This document shows positions 41,618 to 51,579 of a stretch of 64,000 nt of DNA, one piece after another; positions within the stretch are counted from its first letter, which is position 1, and the number at the start of each line of letters is the position of its first letter. The DNA comes from an uncultured Tidjanibacter sp. (GTDB lineage Bacteria > Bacteroidota > Bacteroidia > Bacteroidales > Rikenellaceae), in the NCBI GenBank assembly GCA_944326085.1, contig CALVCL010000005.1, positions 53,005-117,004 of the forward strand, given 5' to 3'. Made by a program: the position numbers and the translations under genes. The notes beneath the pieces were generated by a model, which saw nothing but the letters and a program-made list of their open reading frames with translations, did no database searches and had not been told where the DNA came from.

Positions 41618-43441
41618 CTATACTGCAGCCCCCGAAGAACGCTGCAACTTACGATACTTTTCCGACGGCGAAGGTATAAACTCTCCCAGCCCATACTCCG
41701 CCCATCTTTCATCGACCCTGCGGGCAATCTCTTCCGATGCAACGGTCGGGTTCGGGAAACGAGACGGACAGCCTTCCTCTCCGGCGAGTTTTGTCCTCGC
41801 ATCGGCCAGCAGCACGCTGCCGCAGAAAGATACGTCACGGGAGGCATCCGTATTGGCCGTGGCAAGCCACAGCAACTCCTCACCCGACAAACCGTACGCC
41901 GCGCTGTCGAACAGCGCTACGGCACGGGCCTGCGGACAGTTGCGTACGACGAAAGCCGACATGTCTGCATCCGTATCCGGCTCCGCAAACAGTGCCACCA
42001 CACCCCATTCGCCGTAAAGGTCGGTCATCCATTGCCCTATGCCTCCCGCTGCAGTCATATCGCCCAGCGGCGGCATGACGGCATCGGACTCTGCTCCGGT
42101 AAGGTCAAAGGCAAGTTTGCCTCCGTAACCTGTCGCAGCCGCGGCATGGTCAAGCACATCGAGCGGTCCTTCGCCCGCTATTGCCGCCCGCTTCAAATCG
42201 GAACCGCGCACGAGTGACGCCACAACAGACTCATCACGCACATTCGCTCCGGCAGGCGCCACAAGCATGTATTTATTGAACATCATCTGTCCCGCGCCCC
42301 ACAGCGACGACACCGTCTGCCTTACATGACCAGGATAGCGCGACCGCATACCCACCACGGCAAGGTTGTGTGCCACACCTGCAGCAGGCATGTAAAGTTC
42401 CTCCAGGTCGGGCTGCATCACCAGCCTTATGGGGGCAAGAAATATCTTTTCCGTTGCCTTGGCAATATAGTAGTCCTCCTGAACGGGAATTCCGACCACC
42501 GTAGCCGGCCATACGGCATCGCGCCTGTGGGTAATGGCCGTAACATGGAATACGGGATACATGTCCTCAAGCGAATAGAACCCCGTATGGTCGCCGAACG
42601 GTCCCTCCACCACTTTCGCCTCTGCAGGGTCGACATATCCCTCTATAACGAAATCACAGTCGGACGGCACGTACAGGTCATTCGTCAGACAGCGCACAAG
42701 CCTGACCGGCCTGCCGCGCAGGAACCCTGCCAGCAGATATTCATCCACCCCGTCGGGGAGCGGAGCCGTTGCCGCATACGTATAGACAGGATCCCCTCCC
42801 AGACATACGCTGACCGGCATGCGGCGTCCGGCACGACGGTACGCCTCGTAATGACGCGCACCGGTCTTGTGCATGTGCCAGTGCATGCCCGTTTCACGGT
42901 CGCCTAAAAGCTGCATGCGGTACATACCGACGTTGCGTATCCCCGTATCCGGGTCGACGGTATTCACCATCGGCAGCGTCACGAAGCGTCCTCCGTCGGC
43001 AGGCCAGCACTTCAGCACCGGCAATGCCCCCAGACGCGCACCGTCCCCTTCCAGCACCACCTGCTGGCACTCGCCGCGCCCCCGAACCTTTTTCGGAAAC
43101 CACCTCGATGCTTCGCCCAAAACCGGCAGCATGGCCAGTTTCTCGCCAAGCGTCCCCTTCGGCGATATGGCTGCAGAAACCAGACGGTCTATCCTTGCAG
43201 GCACCTCGTCGAGCGTCGCAGCACCGAGAGCAAGTGCCATGCGCCGGTCCGATCCGAACAGGTTCATGGCCACGGGAAATCCCGTACCCGTATTCTCGAA
43301 CAGCAGAGCCTTGCCGCCCGCCTTCACTACTCGGTCGGCAATTTCCGCCATCTCCTCAACGGGATCCACGAATGTCCCGACCCGCACAAGTTCACCTTCC
43401 TTTTCCAGAATATCGACAAATTCCCTGAGACTGCCGTACAT
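41618..43441 (-). CDS. UbiD family decarboxylase (menaquinone biosynthesis type)
   Basis: I chose the ATG at 43441 (MYGSLREFVDILEKEGELVRVGTFVDPVEEMAEIADRVV); the open frame extends 64 codons upstream without similarity. The 607-residue protein uses prenylated flavin to decarboxylate aromatic or alpha,beta-unsaturated acids. Features include KALLFENTGTGFPVAMNLFGS, NVGMYRMQLLGDRETGMHWHMHKTGARHY and EGPFGDHTGFYSLEDMYPVFHVTAITHR with the catalytic acidic residues. It is longer than E. coli UbiD (about 500), as in Bacteroidales. Such proteins are candidates for the decarboxylation step of menaquinone synthesis. Confidence 0.88.
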   Translation of the reverse strand: MYGSLREFVDILEKEGELVRVGTFVDPVEEMAEIADRVVKAGGKALLFENTGTGFPVAMNLFGSDRRMALALGAATLDEVPARIDRLVSAAISPKGTLGEKLAMLPVLGEASRWFPKKVRGRGECQQVVLEGDGARLGALPVLKCWPADGGRFVTLPMVNTVDPDTGIRNVGMYRMQLLGDRETGMHWHMHKTGARHYEAYRRAGRRMPVSVCLGGDPVYTYAATAPLPDGVDEYLLAGFLRGRPVRLVRCLTNDLYVPSDCDFVIEGYVDPAEAKVVEGPFGDHTGFYSLEDMYPVFHVTAITHRRDAVWPATVVGIPVQEDYYIAKATEKIFLAPIRLVMQPDLEELYMPAAGVAHNLAVVGMRSRYPGHVRQTVSSLWGAGQMMFNKYMLVAPAGANVRDESVVASLVRGSDLKRAAIAGEGPLDVLDHAAAATGYGGKLAFDLTGAESDAVMPPLGDMTAAGGIGQWMTDLYGEWGVVALFAEPDTDADMSAFVVRNCPQARAVALFDSAAYGLSGEELLWLATANTDASRDVSFCGSVLLADARTKLAGEEGCPSRFPNPTVASEEIARRVDERWAEYGLGEFIPSPSEKYRKLQRSSGAAV

Positions 43442-43458
43442 AAGCCACAATACTAAAA

Positions 43459-43845
43459 TTAATCCGACATCGCCAAAGAAACAATGGCCCCGAAGAATAT
43501 GCATATAAGCAGTATGCCTATTATGGAGAGTATGAAACCCGCTACCGCCAGCCCCCTGGGTCGCCGGAACATACCCACAAGCGACAGGATGAAGCCCAAC
43601 AGCCATATAAGCCATCCAGCTACGGGAGCCCACGAAAACAACAGCGCCAGAACTGAAAGCACAAATCCGGCAACCCCAACGCCGTTGCCTTTAGGCTGCT
43701 CCACCATCACAACCCGCTCCGGTGCATCGCGACGCTGTTCGGGCTGCCCCAACCTGCCACCCTGCAGGGGACATCCGCACTTCGTGCAGCATGATGCCTT
43801 GTCGGACACCATTGCTCCGCACTCGGGACACGCAACCAAAGCCAT
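43459..43845 (-). CDS. Zinc-ribbon membrane protein (DUF4190-like)
   Basis: The 128-residue protein has an N-terminal zinc ribbon (CPECGAMVSDKASCCTKCGCPL), a short polar linker and two hydrophobic regions separated by a FRRPRGLAV turn (GVAGFVLSVLALLFSWAPVAGWLIWLLGF and GLAVAGFILSIIGILLICIFFGAIVSL). This is the architecture of DUF4190 proteins; the function is unknown. It ends 17 bases before the UbiD gene. Confidence 0.8.
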   Translation of the reverse strand: MALVACPECGAMVSDKASCCTKCGCPLQGGRLGQPEQRRDAPERVVMVEQPKGNGVGVAGFVLSVLALLFSWAPVAGWLIWLLGFILSLVGMFRRPRGLAVAGFILSIIGILLICIFFGAIVSLAMSD

Positions 43846-43866
43846 ATGATTTTCAGTTTAAAATGT

Positions 43867-43882
43867 TATATTTGCAAATATA
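43867..43882. promoter_or_regulatory. Back-to-back -7 boxes forming a 16-bp palindrome
   Basis: TATATTTG (43867-43874, plus) directly abuts CAAATATA (43875-43882), which is TATATTTG on the minus strand. The minus-strand box lies 29 bases upstream of the zinc-ribbon gene and is its likely promoter. The plus-strand box faces an empty stretch of about 170 bases. Confidence 0.5.
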
Positions 43883-44055
43883 CGAATAAAGATGCGGTTA
43901 TCACACGCCAAGCAGCATTTACACCTGCCGGCGGCTGAAGGAAACAACCCGTACATACCCACGGTCCGCACCATCCGAAAGAATAAAAACATACCCGCAA
44001 GAGATGCAAAGCAACGCATTTTATCAAATTTCATCAACCCTATCGAAAAAGTTCA

Positions 44056-44063
44056 TAACTTTG
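44056..44063 (+). promoter_or_regulatory. Candidate -7 box of mutAB
   Basis: TAACTTTG is 60 bases before the mutA ATG. No clear -33 element. I see no cobalamin riboswitch in the leader. Confidence 0.5.
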
Positions 44064-44123
44064 TAGGTTGAAGGGAAGCATATTCCAACAAGCTACTACA
44101 TATTTAACTGAAATACGAACATC

Positions 44124-45968
44124 ATGGCAAACAACACGGAAGAGAAGCTGTTCTCGCAATTCCCTCCGGTGACTACCGAACAATGGGAAGCCGCGATTAT
44201 GGCAGACCTGAAAGGCGCCGACTACCAGAAGAAACTGGTATGGAAGACGACCGAGGGTTTCAACGTCCGCCCGTATTACAGGGCCGAGGACTTGAAAGGC
44301 ATCGAATACCTCGGCAAAAAGAGCGGTGAATTCCCGTACGTCAGGGGCAACAAGTGCAACAACCAGTGGCGCATTCACGAAACAATATGCGTGAAGGATG
44401 CTGCTGAAGCCAACCGTTTCGCACTGCACGCAATCGAAGCAGGTGCCGAGTCGATAGGCTTCGACCTGCCCGAAAAACTCGACGCAGCACAGATCGCTAC
44501 GCTCCTCAAAGGTTTGGACCTCAACACCACGGAACTCGCATTCAGCGGCAAACCCGATGCAGAACTGCCCGCAAAGGTATTCGCGGCAGCCGAAGCACAG
44601 GGAGCCGACCCCGACAAGTTCCGCGTATTCTTCGGCTTCGACCCGATTATCAGGCAGCTGTCGCTCAACGGCGTTTTCTGCAATGGCGACGACGGCACCG
44701 GCTGTTACAAGACAATTGCAGAACTTGTGAACAGGTTCTCGAAGTGGAACAAGGCAAGATTCATCAGCGTATCGGGCGAAAAATTCCAGGACAGCGGTTC
44801 GACAATAACACAGGAACTCGCATTCACCCTCGCCGCAGGTCATGAATACATGGCAGGCCTCATGGATGCAGGTCTCACAGCCGAACAGGCAGCAAGGACC
44901 ATTCGCTTCTCCATGGCGGTAAGTTCCAACTATTTCATGGAAATGGCCAAGTTCCGTGCCGGCCGTATGCTTTGGGCCAACATCGTGAACGCATATGCCG
45001 ACGGCTGCGCACGCAAAATGTTCGTGCACGCCGTAACCTCCGAATGGAACATCACGGCGTACGACCCGTATGTGAACATGCTCCGCGGCACTACCGAGGC
45101 CATGAGTGCAGCCCTTGCAGGCGTACACTCCCTCGAAGTTCGCCCGTTCGACACGGCATACGAAACTCCCACCGAATTCTCCTCGCGTATCGCACGCAAC
45201 GTTCAGCTACTGCTCAAGAAAGAGTCGCACTTCGACAACGTTGTCGACCCCGCAGGCGGTTCGTACTACATCGAAAACCTCACCAAGAGCATCGCCGAAC
45301 AGGCATGGAACCTCTTCAAGCAGGTAGAGGAACGCGGCGGTTACGTTGCAGCCTTCCGCGAAGGCTTCATCCCCGACGCAGTCAAGGCATCGGCCGAAGC
45401 AAAGGACAACGCCGTGGCAACCCGCCGCATCGTGCTCCTCGGCACAAACCAATATCCCAACTTCAACGAAACTGCCGACAAGGCCGTAACCGAAGAGTGC
45501 ATCACTCCGGCAGCATGCGACGGCAAGGTTCTCCGCCCCTACCGCGGCGGCATGGCCTTCGAACAGCTCCGCCTCAAGGTTGACCGCAGCGGCAAGACAC
45601 CGCGCGCATTCATGCTCACATGCGGCACGCTCGCCATGGCCCGTGCACGTTCGCAGTTCTCCTGCAACTTCTTCGCATGCGCAGGCATCCGCGTAGTGGA
45701 CAACACCTTCTTCCACTCCGTAGAGGAAGGCGCCGAAGCAGCTCTGAAGTCGGGAGCCGAAATCGTTGTAATCTGCGCAGCCGACGACGACTACGCAACT
45801 CTTGCCCCCAAGGCAAAAGAACTCATCGGCGACAAGGCCATATTCGTGGTTGCCGGTGCACCGGCATCGCAGGCCGAACTCGAAGCTCAGGGCATAAACC
45901 GCTTCATCAGCGTAAAGAGCAACGTGCTCGAAACCCTCAGGGGCTACGTAAAAGAACTCGGAATCTAA
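44124..45968 (+). CDS. mutA: Methylmalonyl-CoA mutase small subunit
   Basis: The 614-residue subunit begins [42 protein letters not shown]. It has a TIM-barrel-like region ([58 protein letters not shown]) and a C-terminal flavodoxin-like domain that lacks the cobalamin DxHxxG motif, as is normal for MutA. It pairs with MutB to interconvert succinyl-CoA and (R)-methylmalonyl-CoA in the succinate-to-propionate pathway. The large-subunit gene follows 13 bases later. Confidence 0.95.
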   Translation: MANNTEEKLFSQFPPVTTEQWEAAIMADLKGADYQKKLVWKTTEGFNVRPYYRAEDLKGIEYLGKKSGEFPYVRGNKCNNQWRIHETICVKDAAEANRFALHAIEAGAESIGFDLPEKLDAAQIATLLKGLDLNTTELAFSGKPDAELPAKVFAAAEAQGADPDKFRVFFGFDPIIRQLSLNGVFCNGDDGTGCYKTIAELVNRFSKWNKARFISVSGEKFQDSGSTITQELAFTLAAGHEYMAGLMDAGLTAEQAARTIRFSMAVSSNYFMEMAKFRAGRMLWANIVNAYADGCARKMFVHAVTSEWNITAYDPYVNMLRGTTEAMSAALAGVHSLEVRPFDTAYETPTEFSSRIARNVQLLLKKESHFDNVVDPAGGSYYIENLTKSIAEQAWNLFKQVEERGGYVAAFREGFIPDAVKASAEAKDNAVATRRIVLLGTNQYPNFNETADKAVTEECITPAACDGKVLRPYRGGMAFEQLRLKVDRSGKTPRAFMLTCGTLAMARARSQFSCNFFACAGIRVVDNTFFHSVEEGAEAALKSGAEIVVICAADDDYATLAPKAKELIGDKAIFVVAGAPASQAELEAQGINRFISVKSNVLETLRGYVKELGI

Positions 45969-45981
45969 AAGCAGCAGAACG

Positions 45982-48120
45982 ATGAGAGCAAAATTTTCAG
46001 ACATAACATACGAAGGCGGGCCCGCAAAATGCTGCCATGCCGGAAAAGGCGGCCACGGCGAAAGCACATGGATGACCGCTGAACAGATACCCGTAAAGGG
46101 AACCTACACAGAAAAAGACCTCGAAGGGCTCGAACACCTCAACTATGCAGCCGGTATCGCCCCGTTCCTGCGCGGCCCGTACAGCACAATGTACGTTATG
46201 CGCCCGTGGACAATACGCCAGTATGCAGGCTTCTCGACAGCCGAGGAAAGCAATGCCTTCTACCGCCGCAACCTCGCTTCCGGCCAGAAGGGTCTCTCGG
46301 TGGCGTTCGACCTGGCGACACACCGCGGATATGACGCTGACCATCCACGCGTAGTAGGCGACGTCGGCAAGGCCGGTGTATCTATATGCTCCGTAGAGGA
46401 CATGAAAGTTCTCTTCGACGGCATTCCGCTCGACCAGATGTCGGTGTCAATGACCATGAACGGCGCCGTACTTCCCATCCTGGCATTCTACATAGTGTCG
46501 GGTCTCGAACAGGGTGTACGCCTCGACCAGATGGCAGGTACAATCCAGAACGACATTCTCAAGGAGTTCATGGTGCGCAACACCTATATATATCCGCCTG
46601 AATTCTCGATGAGGATTATAGCCGACATCTTCGAATACACGGCCAAGAACATGCCCAAGTTCAACTCCATATCCATCTCCGGATACCACATGCAGGAGGC
46701 CGGCGCCACCGCCGACATTGAGCTGGCATACACCTTGGCAGACGGTCTGGAATACATCCGCGCCGGCATCAATGCAGGCATGAGCGTAGACCAGTTCGCA
46801 CCGCGTCTCTCCTTCTTCTGGGGCGTCGGCATGAACCACTTCATGGAAATCGCCAAGATGCGTGCCGCAAGGCTCCTTTGGGCAAAGATTGTCAGCCAGT
46901 TCAACCCGAAGAACCCGAAATCCATGGCTCTGCGTACACACTGCCAGACATCGGGTTGGTCACTCACCGAACAGGACCCGTTCAACAACGTGGCTCGTAC
47001 CGCAATCGAAGCCATGGGCGCAGCTCTCGGTCACACCCAGTCGCTGCACACCAATGCCCTCGACGAGGCTATCGCTCTCCCGACCGACTTCTCGGCCCGT
47101 ATTGCACGCAATACTCAGATATACATCCAGGAGGAAACCAATATCACAAGGGAAGTTGACCCGTGGGCAGGTTCCTACTATGTGGAGGCACTCACCAACG
47201 AAATCGCACACAAGGCCTGGGAGCACATTCAGGAAATCGAAAGTCTCGGCGGTATGGCCAAGGCTATCGAAACCGGTATCCCGAAAATGCGTATCGAAGA
47301 AGCTGCCGCCCGCAAGCAGGCACATATCGACTCCGGCCAGGAAATCATTGTCGGCGTGAACAAGTACCGTCTGCCGAAGGAAGACCCGATTGACATCCTC
47401 GCCGTAGACAACACCGCCGTACGCGAAGCACAGATAAAGCGTCTCAAGGAACTCCGCGCAAACCGCAACGAAGCCGACGTACAGAAGGCGCTCGCCGCAA
47501 TCACCGAATGCGTGAAGAGCGGTAAGGGCAATCTGCTGGAACTTGCCGTAGAGGCCGCCAAGGTCCGTGCTACGCTGGGTGAAATATCCGATGCATGCGA
47601 AGTTGTCGTAGGCCGCTACAAAGCCGTAATACGTTCAATCTCTGGAGTATATTCAAGCGAAGTGAAAACAGATCCGAATTTTGCGAAAGCCAAGGCTATG
47701 GCCGAGGAGTTCGCCCGCAAGGAAGGACGCCAGCCGCGTATCATGATTGCCAAGCTCGGCCAGGACGGTCACGACCGTGGCGCAAAGGTTGTTGCAACCG
47801 GCTATGCCGACATAGGCTTCGACGTGGACATGGGCCCGCTGTTCCAGACCCCCGCAGAAGCAGCCAAGGAAGCCGTGGAGAACGACGTTCACGTAGTGGG
47901 TGTATCGTCGCTCGCAGCAGGCCACCTCACACTGGTTCCGCAGATTATAGAAGAGCTCAAGAAGCTCGGCCGTGAAGATATCGTAGTTATCGTCGGCGGT
48001 GTAATCCCCGCACAGGACTACGAGGAACTTTATGCTGACGGTGCCGCCGCCATCTTCGGCCCGGGCACCCCGATTGCCACTGCAGCAATCAAGATACTCG
48101 AAATCCTCATGGCCGAATAA
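45982..48120 (+). CDS. mutB: Methylmalonyl-CoA mutase large subunit
   Basis: The 712-residue catalytic subunit has the substrate-binding barrel ([61 protein letters not shown]) and a C-terminal B12 domain with [24 protein letters not shown], the DxHxxG motif that ligates cobalt. Length and motifs are complete. With mutA it forms an operon that ends at a strong terminator, and together they serve propionate formation typical of gut Bacteroidota. Confidence 0.97.
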   Translation: MRAKFSDITYEGGPAKCCHAGKGGHGESTWMTAEQIPVKGTYTEKDLEGLEHLNYAAGIAPFLRGPYSTMYVMRPWTIRQYAGFSTAEESNAFYRRNLASGQKGLSVAFDLATHRGYDADHPRVVGDVGKAGVSICSVEDMKVLFDGIPLDQMSVSMTMNGAVLPILAFYIVSGLEQGVRLDQMAGTIQNDILKEFMVRNTYIYPPEFSMRIIADIFEYTAKNMPKFNSISISGYHMQEAGATADIELAYTLADGLEYIRAGINAGMSVDQFAPRLSFFWGVGMNHFMEIAKMRAARLLWAKIVSQFNPKNPKSMALRTHCQTSGWSLTEQDPFNNVARTAIEAMGAALGHTQSLHTNALDEAIALPTDFSARIARNTQIYIQEETNITREVDPWAGSYYVEALTNEIAHKAWEHIQEIESLGGMAKAIETGIPKMRIEEAAARKQAHIDSGQEIIVGVNKYRLPKEDPIDILAVDNTAVREAQIKRLKELRANRNEADVQKALAAITECVKSGKGNLLELAVEAAKVRATLGEISDACEVVVGRYKAVIRSISGVYSSEVKTDPNFAKAKAMAEEFARKEGRQPRIMIAKLGQDGHDRGAKVVATGYADIGFDVDMGPLFQTPAEAAKEAVENDVHVVGVSSLAAGHLTLVPQIIEELKKLGREDIVVIVGGVIPAQDYEELYADGAAAIFGPGTPIATAAIKILEILMAE

Positions 48121-48138
48121 GCCGACAAGGATACACGC

Positions 48139-48180
48139 AAAACGGACGGGTCCCACCAAATGGCCCGTCCGTTTTATTTT
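48139..48180 (+). terminator. Terminator of mutAB
   Basis: AAAACGGACGGG (48139-48150) pairs with CCCGTCCGTTTT (48164-48175), followed by ATTTT. Confidence 0.85.
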
Positions 48181-48275
48181 ACCCGTCGCAATTCGCCCGT
48201 CGGTACGACCACATCGCACGCCGACAATTCCAGTCAGGAACCATATAGGGTTAGGGCGAACCTGCGTGAAGCGAC

Positions 48276-48310
48276 AAAAAAAGCAGGCACGTCCTTGCGG
48301 CCATGCCTGC
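48276..48310 (-). terminator. Terminator of the small barrel gene
   Basis: On the minus strand GCAGGCATG pairs with CGTGCCTGC (one G-U pair) followed by seven T (48276-48282). Confidence 0.7.
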
Positions 48311-48334
48311 TGCAAAATTCAGTCAATATCCGAA

Positions 48335-48976
48335 TTAGAACTTATAACCGACACCGAGGGTAATCGTACCAAAATCAGCATTCAAATAATAGTTGTTTGC
48401 CTTGCTTGATGCAGGTCCCTTGCCGATAGCTGCAGCCACATTGCCGACAGACGCGGTCAGCATCCAGTTATTGTTTATGAAATAGTTCAATGTCGGGGTT
48501 ACAGACAGTAAGGCAAAATTGCCGCTATTCTTTGTTATTTCCTTGCTGCCATTGGTGTTCATCATACTTCTGTTTGCGATATTGTAATATCCGAGAAAAC
48601 CGTTCAACGACAAATAAAGCCTGTCTGTCATGCGGATATAATAATTGGCGTTGAAACCTATGCTAAACTCCGTGATGCCGTCTCTTGCCACAATTTTATT
48701 CGGATCGCTAACCGCTTTGTTACGCGTCCAAATAGAATTTACATATACGGTACCGCCAATCGAAAAGTTATCCGAGAGGAAATACTCAAACGACGGAGCC
48801 ACCGATATGCTGTTATTGGCATCGGAATACTTTACTCCCAGCTCTTCATAAGGAATGCTGCCATCAACACTCAGGCCTATACTGCCTTTAATCATCATGT
48901 CGCCCTTAACGGGTTGAGCGAATGCGGTTGCCGCGCAGGCAAACAGCACTGCCAGAGAAACGAAAATCTTTTTCAT
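48335..48976 (-). CDS. Small outer-membrane beta-barrel protein
   Basis: The ATG at 48976 gives 213 residues with a signal peptide (MKKIFVSLAVLFACAATAFAQ) and a regular eight-strand pattern. Strands include FSIGGTVYVNSIW, EFSIGFNANYYIRMTDRLYLSLNGFLGYYN, VTPTLNYFINNNWMLTASVGN and a final LGVGYKF. It resembles the OmpA-like or outer-membrane-protein-beta-barrel families. The function is unknown. It is a single gene with its own terminator. Confidence 0.75.
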   Translation of the reverse strand: MKKIFVSLAVLFACAATAFAQPVKGDMMIKGSIGLSVDGSIPYEELGVKYSDANNSISVAPSFEYFLSDNFSIGGTVYVNSIWTRNKAVSDPNKIVARDGITEFSIGFNANYYIRMTDRLYLSLNGFLGYYNIANRSMMNTNGSKEITKNSGNFALLSVTPTLNYFINNNWMLTASVGNVAAAIGKGPASSKANNYYLNADFGTITLGVGYKF

Positions 48977-49084
48977 AACATAACTATTTATAAGGTTAAT
49001 AAACTTTGCTTGTATTTTTATTATATATGCGAATATAAGCATTATTTTCTTACGATATCCACTCCCGCGTTTCTTCATATGCAA

Positions 49085-49165
49085 CAGGTCCTACCTACCC
49101 GGGCAATCCCGCATACGCGACAACCGGATGCGGATAATTTTCTTCCGAAAAAAATCGGTACATTA
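49085..49165. other. Intergenic stretch before the orphan promoter
   Basis: Nothing recognisable apart from AT-rich sequence. The 48977-49362 gap also holds the orphan promoter and the tRNA promoter listed separately. Confidence 0.4.
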
Positions 49166-49196
49166 TTTGTTATTTTACAAAACTATAGTACTTTTG
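49166..49196 (+). promoter_or_regulatory. Orphan consensus promoter, possible small RNA
   Basis: TTTG (49166-49169), 19 bases and TACTTTTG (49189-49196) form a full consensus. Transcription would start near 49203 and meets no open reading frame. Downstream are short hairpins (CCGTC ACGA GACGG) and a TTTTTT run near 49304-49309. It may make an RNA of about 105 bases or be a second promoter for the tRNA cluster. Confidence 0.5.
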
Positions 49197-49317
49197 CGGG
49201 CGAATTGCTCAAAAGACCGGCATGCAGAGGCGATAACCTCCGTCACGAGACGGTCTCAAGGCAGCCGGAACGCAGTTCTTTGTATTTTGAGTCGCACAGG
49301 ACGTTTTTTAAATAATT

Positions 49318-49348
49318 TTTGCACAGTAAAAAATTATTGCTACCTTTG
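49318..49348 (+). promoter_or_regulatory. Promoter of the tRNA-Thr-Tyr-Gly cluster
   Basis: TTTG (49318-49321), 19 bases and TACCTTTG (49341-49348) match the consensus, 14 bases before the first tRNA. It may also drive tuf. Confidence 0.75.
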
Positions 49349-49362
49349 TAGTCCCGTATAAT

Positions 49363-49439
49363 GCCGATGTAGCTCAGTTGGCCAGAGCAGCTGATTTGTA
49401 ATCAGCTGGTCGGGGGTTCGAATCCCTCCATCGGCTCCA
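49363..49439 (+). tRNA. tRNA-Thr (anticodon TGT)
   Basis: Acceptor GCCGATG/CATCGGC, anticodon stem GCTGA/TCAGC with loop TTTGTAA (anticodon TGT), T-arm CGGGGGTTCGAATCCCTCC. CCA is encoded (49437-49439). Confidence 0.96.
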
Positions 49440-49479
49440 ACAATCGAGACACGAACAAGGGAAACGTCTTTAAAATATC

Positions 49480-49562
49480 GGGAGGATACCAGAGTGGCCA
49501 AATGGGGCAGACTGTAAATCTGCTGGTTTATACCTTCGGTGGTTCGAATCCATCTCCTCCCA
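49480..49562 (+). tRNA. tRNA-Tyr (anticodon GTA)
   Basis: Class II cloverleaf: acceptor GGGAGGA/TCCTCCC, anticodon stem GCAGA/TCTGC with loop CTGTAAA (anticodon GTA), long variable arm, T-loop TTCGAAT. CCA is not encoded. Confidence 0.95.
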
Positions 49563-49629
49563 CGAAGCCGAAGTGGCTTTAGTAAAGGCCCGTGTTGCCG
49601 CAAAGGCGGGCGGCAACCTTTACCAACAA

Positions 49630-49705
49630 GCGGAAGTAGCTCAGTTGATAGAGCATCAGCCTTCCAAGCTGAGGGTCGCGAGTTTGAGCCTCGTCTTCCG
49701 CTCCA
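49630..49705 (+). tRNA. tRNA-Gly (anticodon TCC)
   Basis: Acceptor GCGGAAG/CTTCCGC, anticodon stem TCAGC/GCTGA with loop CTTCCAA (anticodon TCC). CCA is encoded (49703-49705). Confidence 0.96.
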
Positions 49706-49995
49706 ATACATGCAGTCCGCCCGACTGCGTATGCCGTTGCAGGAACTGCGCAATCGGGGCGAAAGAGTCAAGTGGTGTGAAAGTGCCGGCGACAATGTCG
49801 CTGTTGGAATAGAGGCGTTTTCATATCGCTGTATTTTGCAGAGGGGTGCACGGAATTTTCCGGTCTGAAGGGAATAATTACGCCCTTACGGCCGGGTTTA
49901 TGCGTCTGGCAGGCATGGCTGTCAACATGCGGAAAGCCCGAAGCGCATGAAAAGAGAATTTTTTTAAGAATTAAATCCTTAATAACTATCAAATT
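49706..49995 (+). other. Leader between tRNA-Gly and tuf
   Basis: This 290-base stretch has no open frame. It contains a hairpin CATGCG (49934-49939 area) with CGCATG just before the AT-rich tuf ribosome site, and no complete TAnnTTTG box, so tuf is probably read from the tRNA promoter. Confidence 0.4.
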
Positions 49996-51183
49996 ATGGC
50001 AAAAGAGAAATTTGACAGGTCCAAGCCGCACGTGAACATCGGTACGATTGGTCACGTTGACCACGGTAAAACCACCCTTACTGCCGCAATTACTACCGTA
50101 CTTGCAAAGAAAGGCCTTTCGGAACTTCGCAGCTTCGATTCTATCGATAACGCTCCCGAGGAAAAGGAACGTGGTATAACGATTAACACTGCCCACGTAG
50201 AATACCAGACAGCCACCCGTCACTATGCACACGTTGACTGCCCCGGACACGCCGACTATGTGAAGAACATGGTAACCGGTGCCGCTCAGATGGACGGTGC
50301 CATCCTCGTTGTGGCTGCAACCGACGGTCCTATGCCCCAGACCCGTGAGCACGTGCTCCTCGCTCGTCAGGTAAACGTTCCTAAGATTGTAGTCTTCATG
50401 AACAAGGTGGACATGGTGGACGATGCAGAAATGCTCGACCTCGTGGAAATGGAACTCCGTGACCTGCTCAACTTCTACAACTACGACGGTGACAACGCTC
50501 CTATCATCAGGGGTTCTGCACTCGGCGCACTCAACGGCGAACCGAAGTGGGAAGAGAAGGTAATGGAACTCATGGATGCAGTAGATACCTATATCCCGCT
50601 GCCTCCGCGTCAGGTCGACAAGCCGTTCCTTATGCCTGTTGAAGACGTGTTCTCGATTACCGGCCGTGGTACCGTTCTTACCGGTCGTATCGAAACCGGT
50701 GTAATCCACGTAGGTGATCCGGTTGAAATCATCGGTCACGGCGACAAGCCCCTCACCTCGACCTGTACAGGTGTGGAAATGTTCCGCAAGCTCCTCGACG
50801 AAGGTGAAGCAGGCGACAACGTAGGTCTTCTCATGCGTGGTATCGACAAGAAGGATGTTAAGCGCGGTATGGTCGTTGCAAAGCCGGGCTCCATCACTCC
50901 TCACACCAAGTTCGAGGCCGAGGTTTATATCCTGAAGAAAGACGAAGGCGGCCGTCACACTCCGTTCCACAACAAGTATCGTCCGCAGTTCTACCTCCGT
51001 ACCCTTGACGTAACCGGTGAAGTTCATCTTCCGGAGGGCGTAGATATGGTAATGCCTGGTGACAACACCACCATCACCGTTGAGCTCATCTACCCGGTTG
51101 CTATCAACGTAGGTCTCCGCTTCGCTATCCGTGAAGGTGGCCGTACGGTAGGTGCAGGTCAGATTACCAAGATTATCGAGTAA
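49996..51183 (+). CDS. tuf: Translation elongation factor Tu
   Basis: The 395-residue GTPase brings aminoacyl-tRNA to the ribosome. G1 is [10 protein letters not shown], the effector region is GITINTAH, G3 is DCPGHADY and G4 is NKVD; domains II and III are complete and end in [13 protein letters not shown]. The order tRNA-Thr, Tyr, Gly then tuf matches the ancient thrU-tyrU-glyT-tufB arrangement of enterobacteria. Confidence 0.98.
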   Translation: MAKEKFDRSKPHVNIGTIGHVDHGKTTLTAAITTVLAKKGLSELRSFDSIDNAPEEKERGITINTAHVEYQTATRHYAHVDCPGHADYVKNMVTGAAQMDGAILVVAATDGPMPQTREHVLLARQVNVPKIVVFMNKVDMVDDAEMLDLVEMELRDLLNFYNYDGDNAPIIRGSALGALNGEPKWEEKVMELMDAVDTYIPLPPRQVDKPFLMPVEDVFSITGRGTVLTGRIETGVIHVGDPVEIIGHGDKPLTSTCTGVEMFRKLLDEGEAGDNVGLLMRGIDKKDVKRGMVVAKPGSITPHTKFEAEVYILKKDEGGRHTPFHNKYRPQFYLRTLDVTGEVHLPEGVDMVMPGDNTTITVELIYPVAINVGLRFAIREGGRTVGAGQITKIIE

Positions 51184-51225
51184 TACTCGCATAGCCCAGC
51201 GGCAAAACCGCAAAGGCACACAAAG

Positions 51226-51261
51226 TAGGGCCGGACAGCCGGTTGGAATCCGGCCCTATTT
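51226..51261 (+). terminator. Terminator or attenuator after tuf
   Basis: TAGGGCCGG (51226-51234) pairs with CCGGCCCTA (51250-51258), followed by TTTC. Only three T follow, so read-through into tRNA-Trp and secE is likely. Confidence 0.6.
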
Positions 51262-51264
51262 CAT

Positions 51265-51338
51265 AGGGATATAGTTCAAGGGTAGAATAGCGGTCTCCAA
51301 AACCGTTGATGGGAGTTCGAATCTCTCTATCCCTGCCA
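51265..51338 (+). tRNA. tRNA-Trp (anticodon CCA)
   Basis: Acceptor AGGGATA/TATCCCT, anticodon stem GCGGT/ACCGT-type with loop CTCCAAA (anticodon CCA). The 3' CCA is encoded (51336-51338). Confidence 0.96.
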
Positions 51339-51352
51339 AACAAGAGATAAGT

Positions 51353-51550
51353 ATGAAAAGACTTATACGTTATTTCAAAAACGCCTATTCAGAGCTGGTT
51401 CAGAAGGTTACATGGACGTCGGTAAAGGAACTGCAGAGTTTAGCAATTACCGTCATGGTAGCTTCCTTGATATTCGCTGTAGTCATACTGGCAATGGACC
51501 TCTCTTTCGAAAATATAATGAAAGTCGTTTACAAGTATCTCGCAAGGTAA
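51353..51550 (+). CDS. secE: Preprotein translocase subunit SecE
   Basis: The 65-residue protein is the short single-helix form: an amphipathic N-terminus (MKRLIRYFKNAYSELVQKVTWTSVKELQSLAITVMV) with the conserved KVTWTS motif and one transmembrane helix (ASLIFAVVILAMDLSF). It clamps SecY in the inner membrane. It sits between tRNA-Trp and nusG, its usual place. Confidence 0.95.
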   Translation: MKRLIRYFKNAYSELVQKVTWTSVKELQSLAITVMVASLIFAVVILAMDLSFENIMKVVYKYLAR

Positions 51551-51579
51551 TTATTCATTGATTAATCAGGTTACAGATT

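Noticed and set aside
44124..48120. Cobalamin riboswitch upstream of mutAB
   Set aside because: The 270-base upstream region has no B12-box-like sequence or multi-helix structure that I can see.
49768..51219. A 483-codon frame antisense to tuf
   Set aside because: tuf is unambiguous; the antisense frame is rich in His/Val/Cys as expected from its complement.
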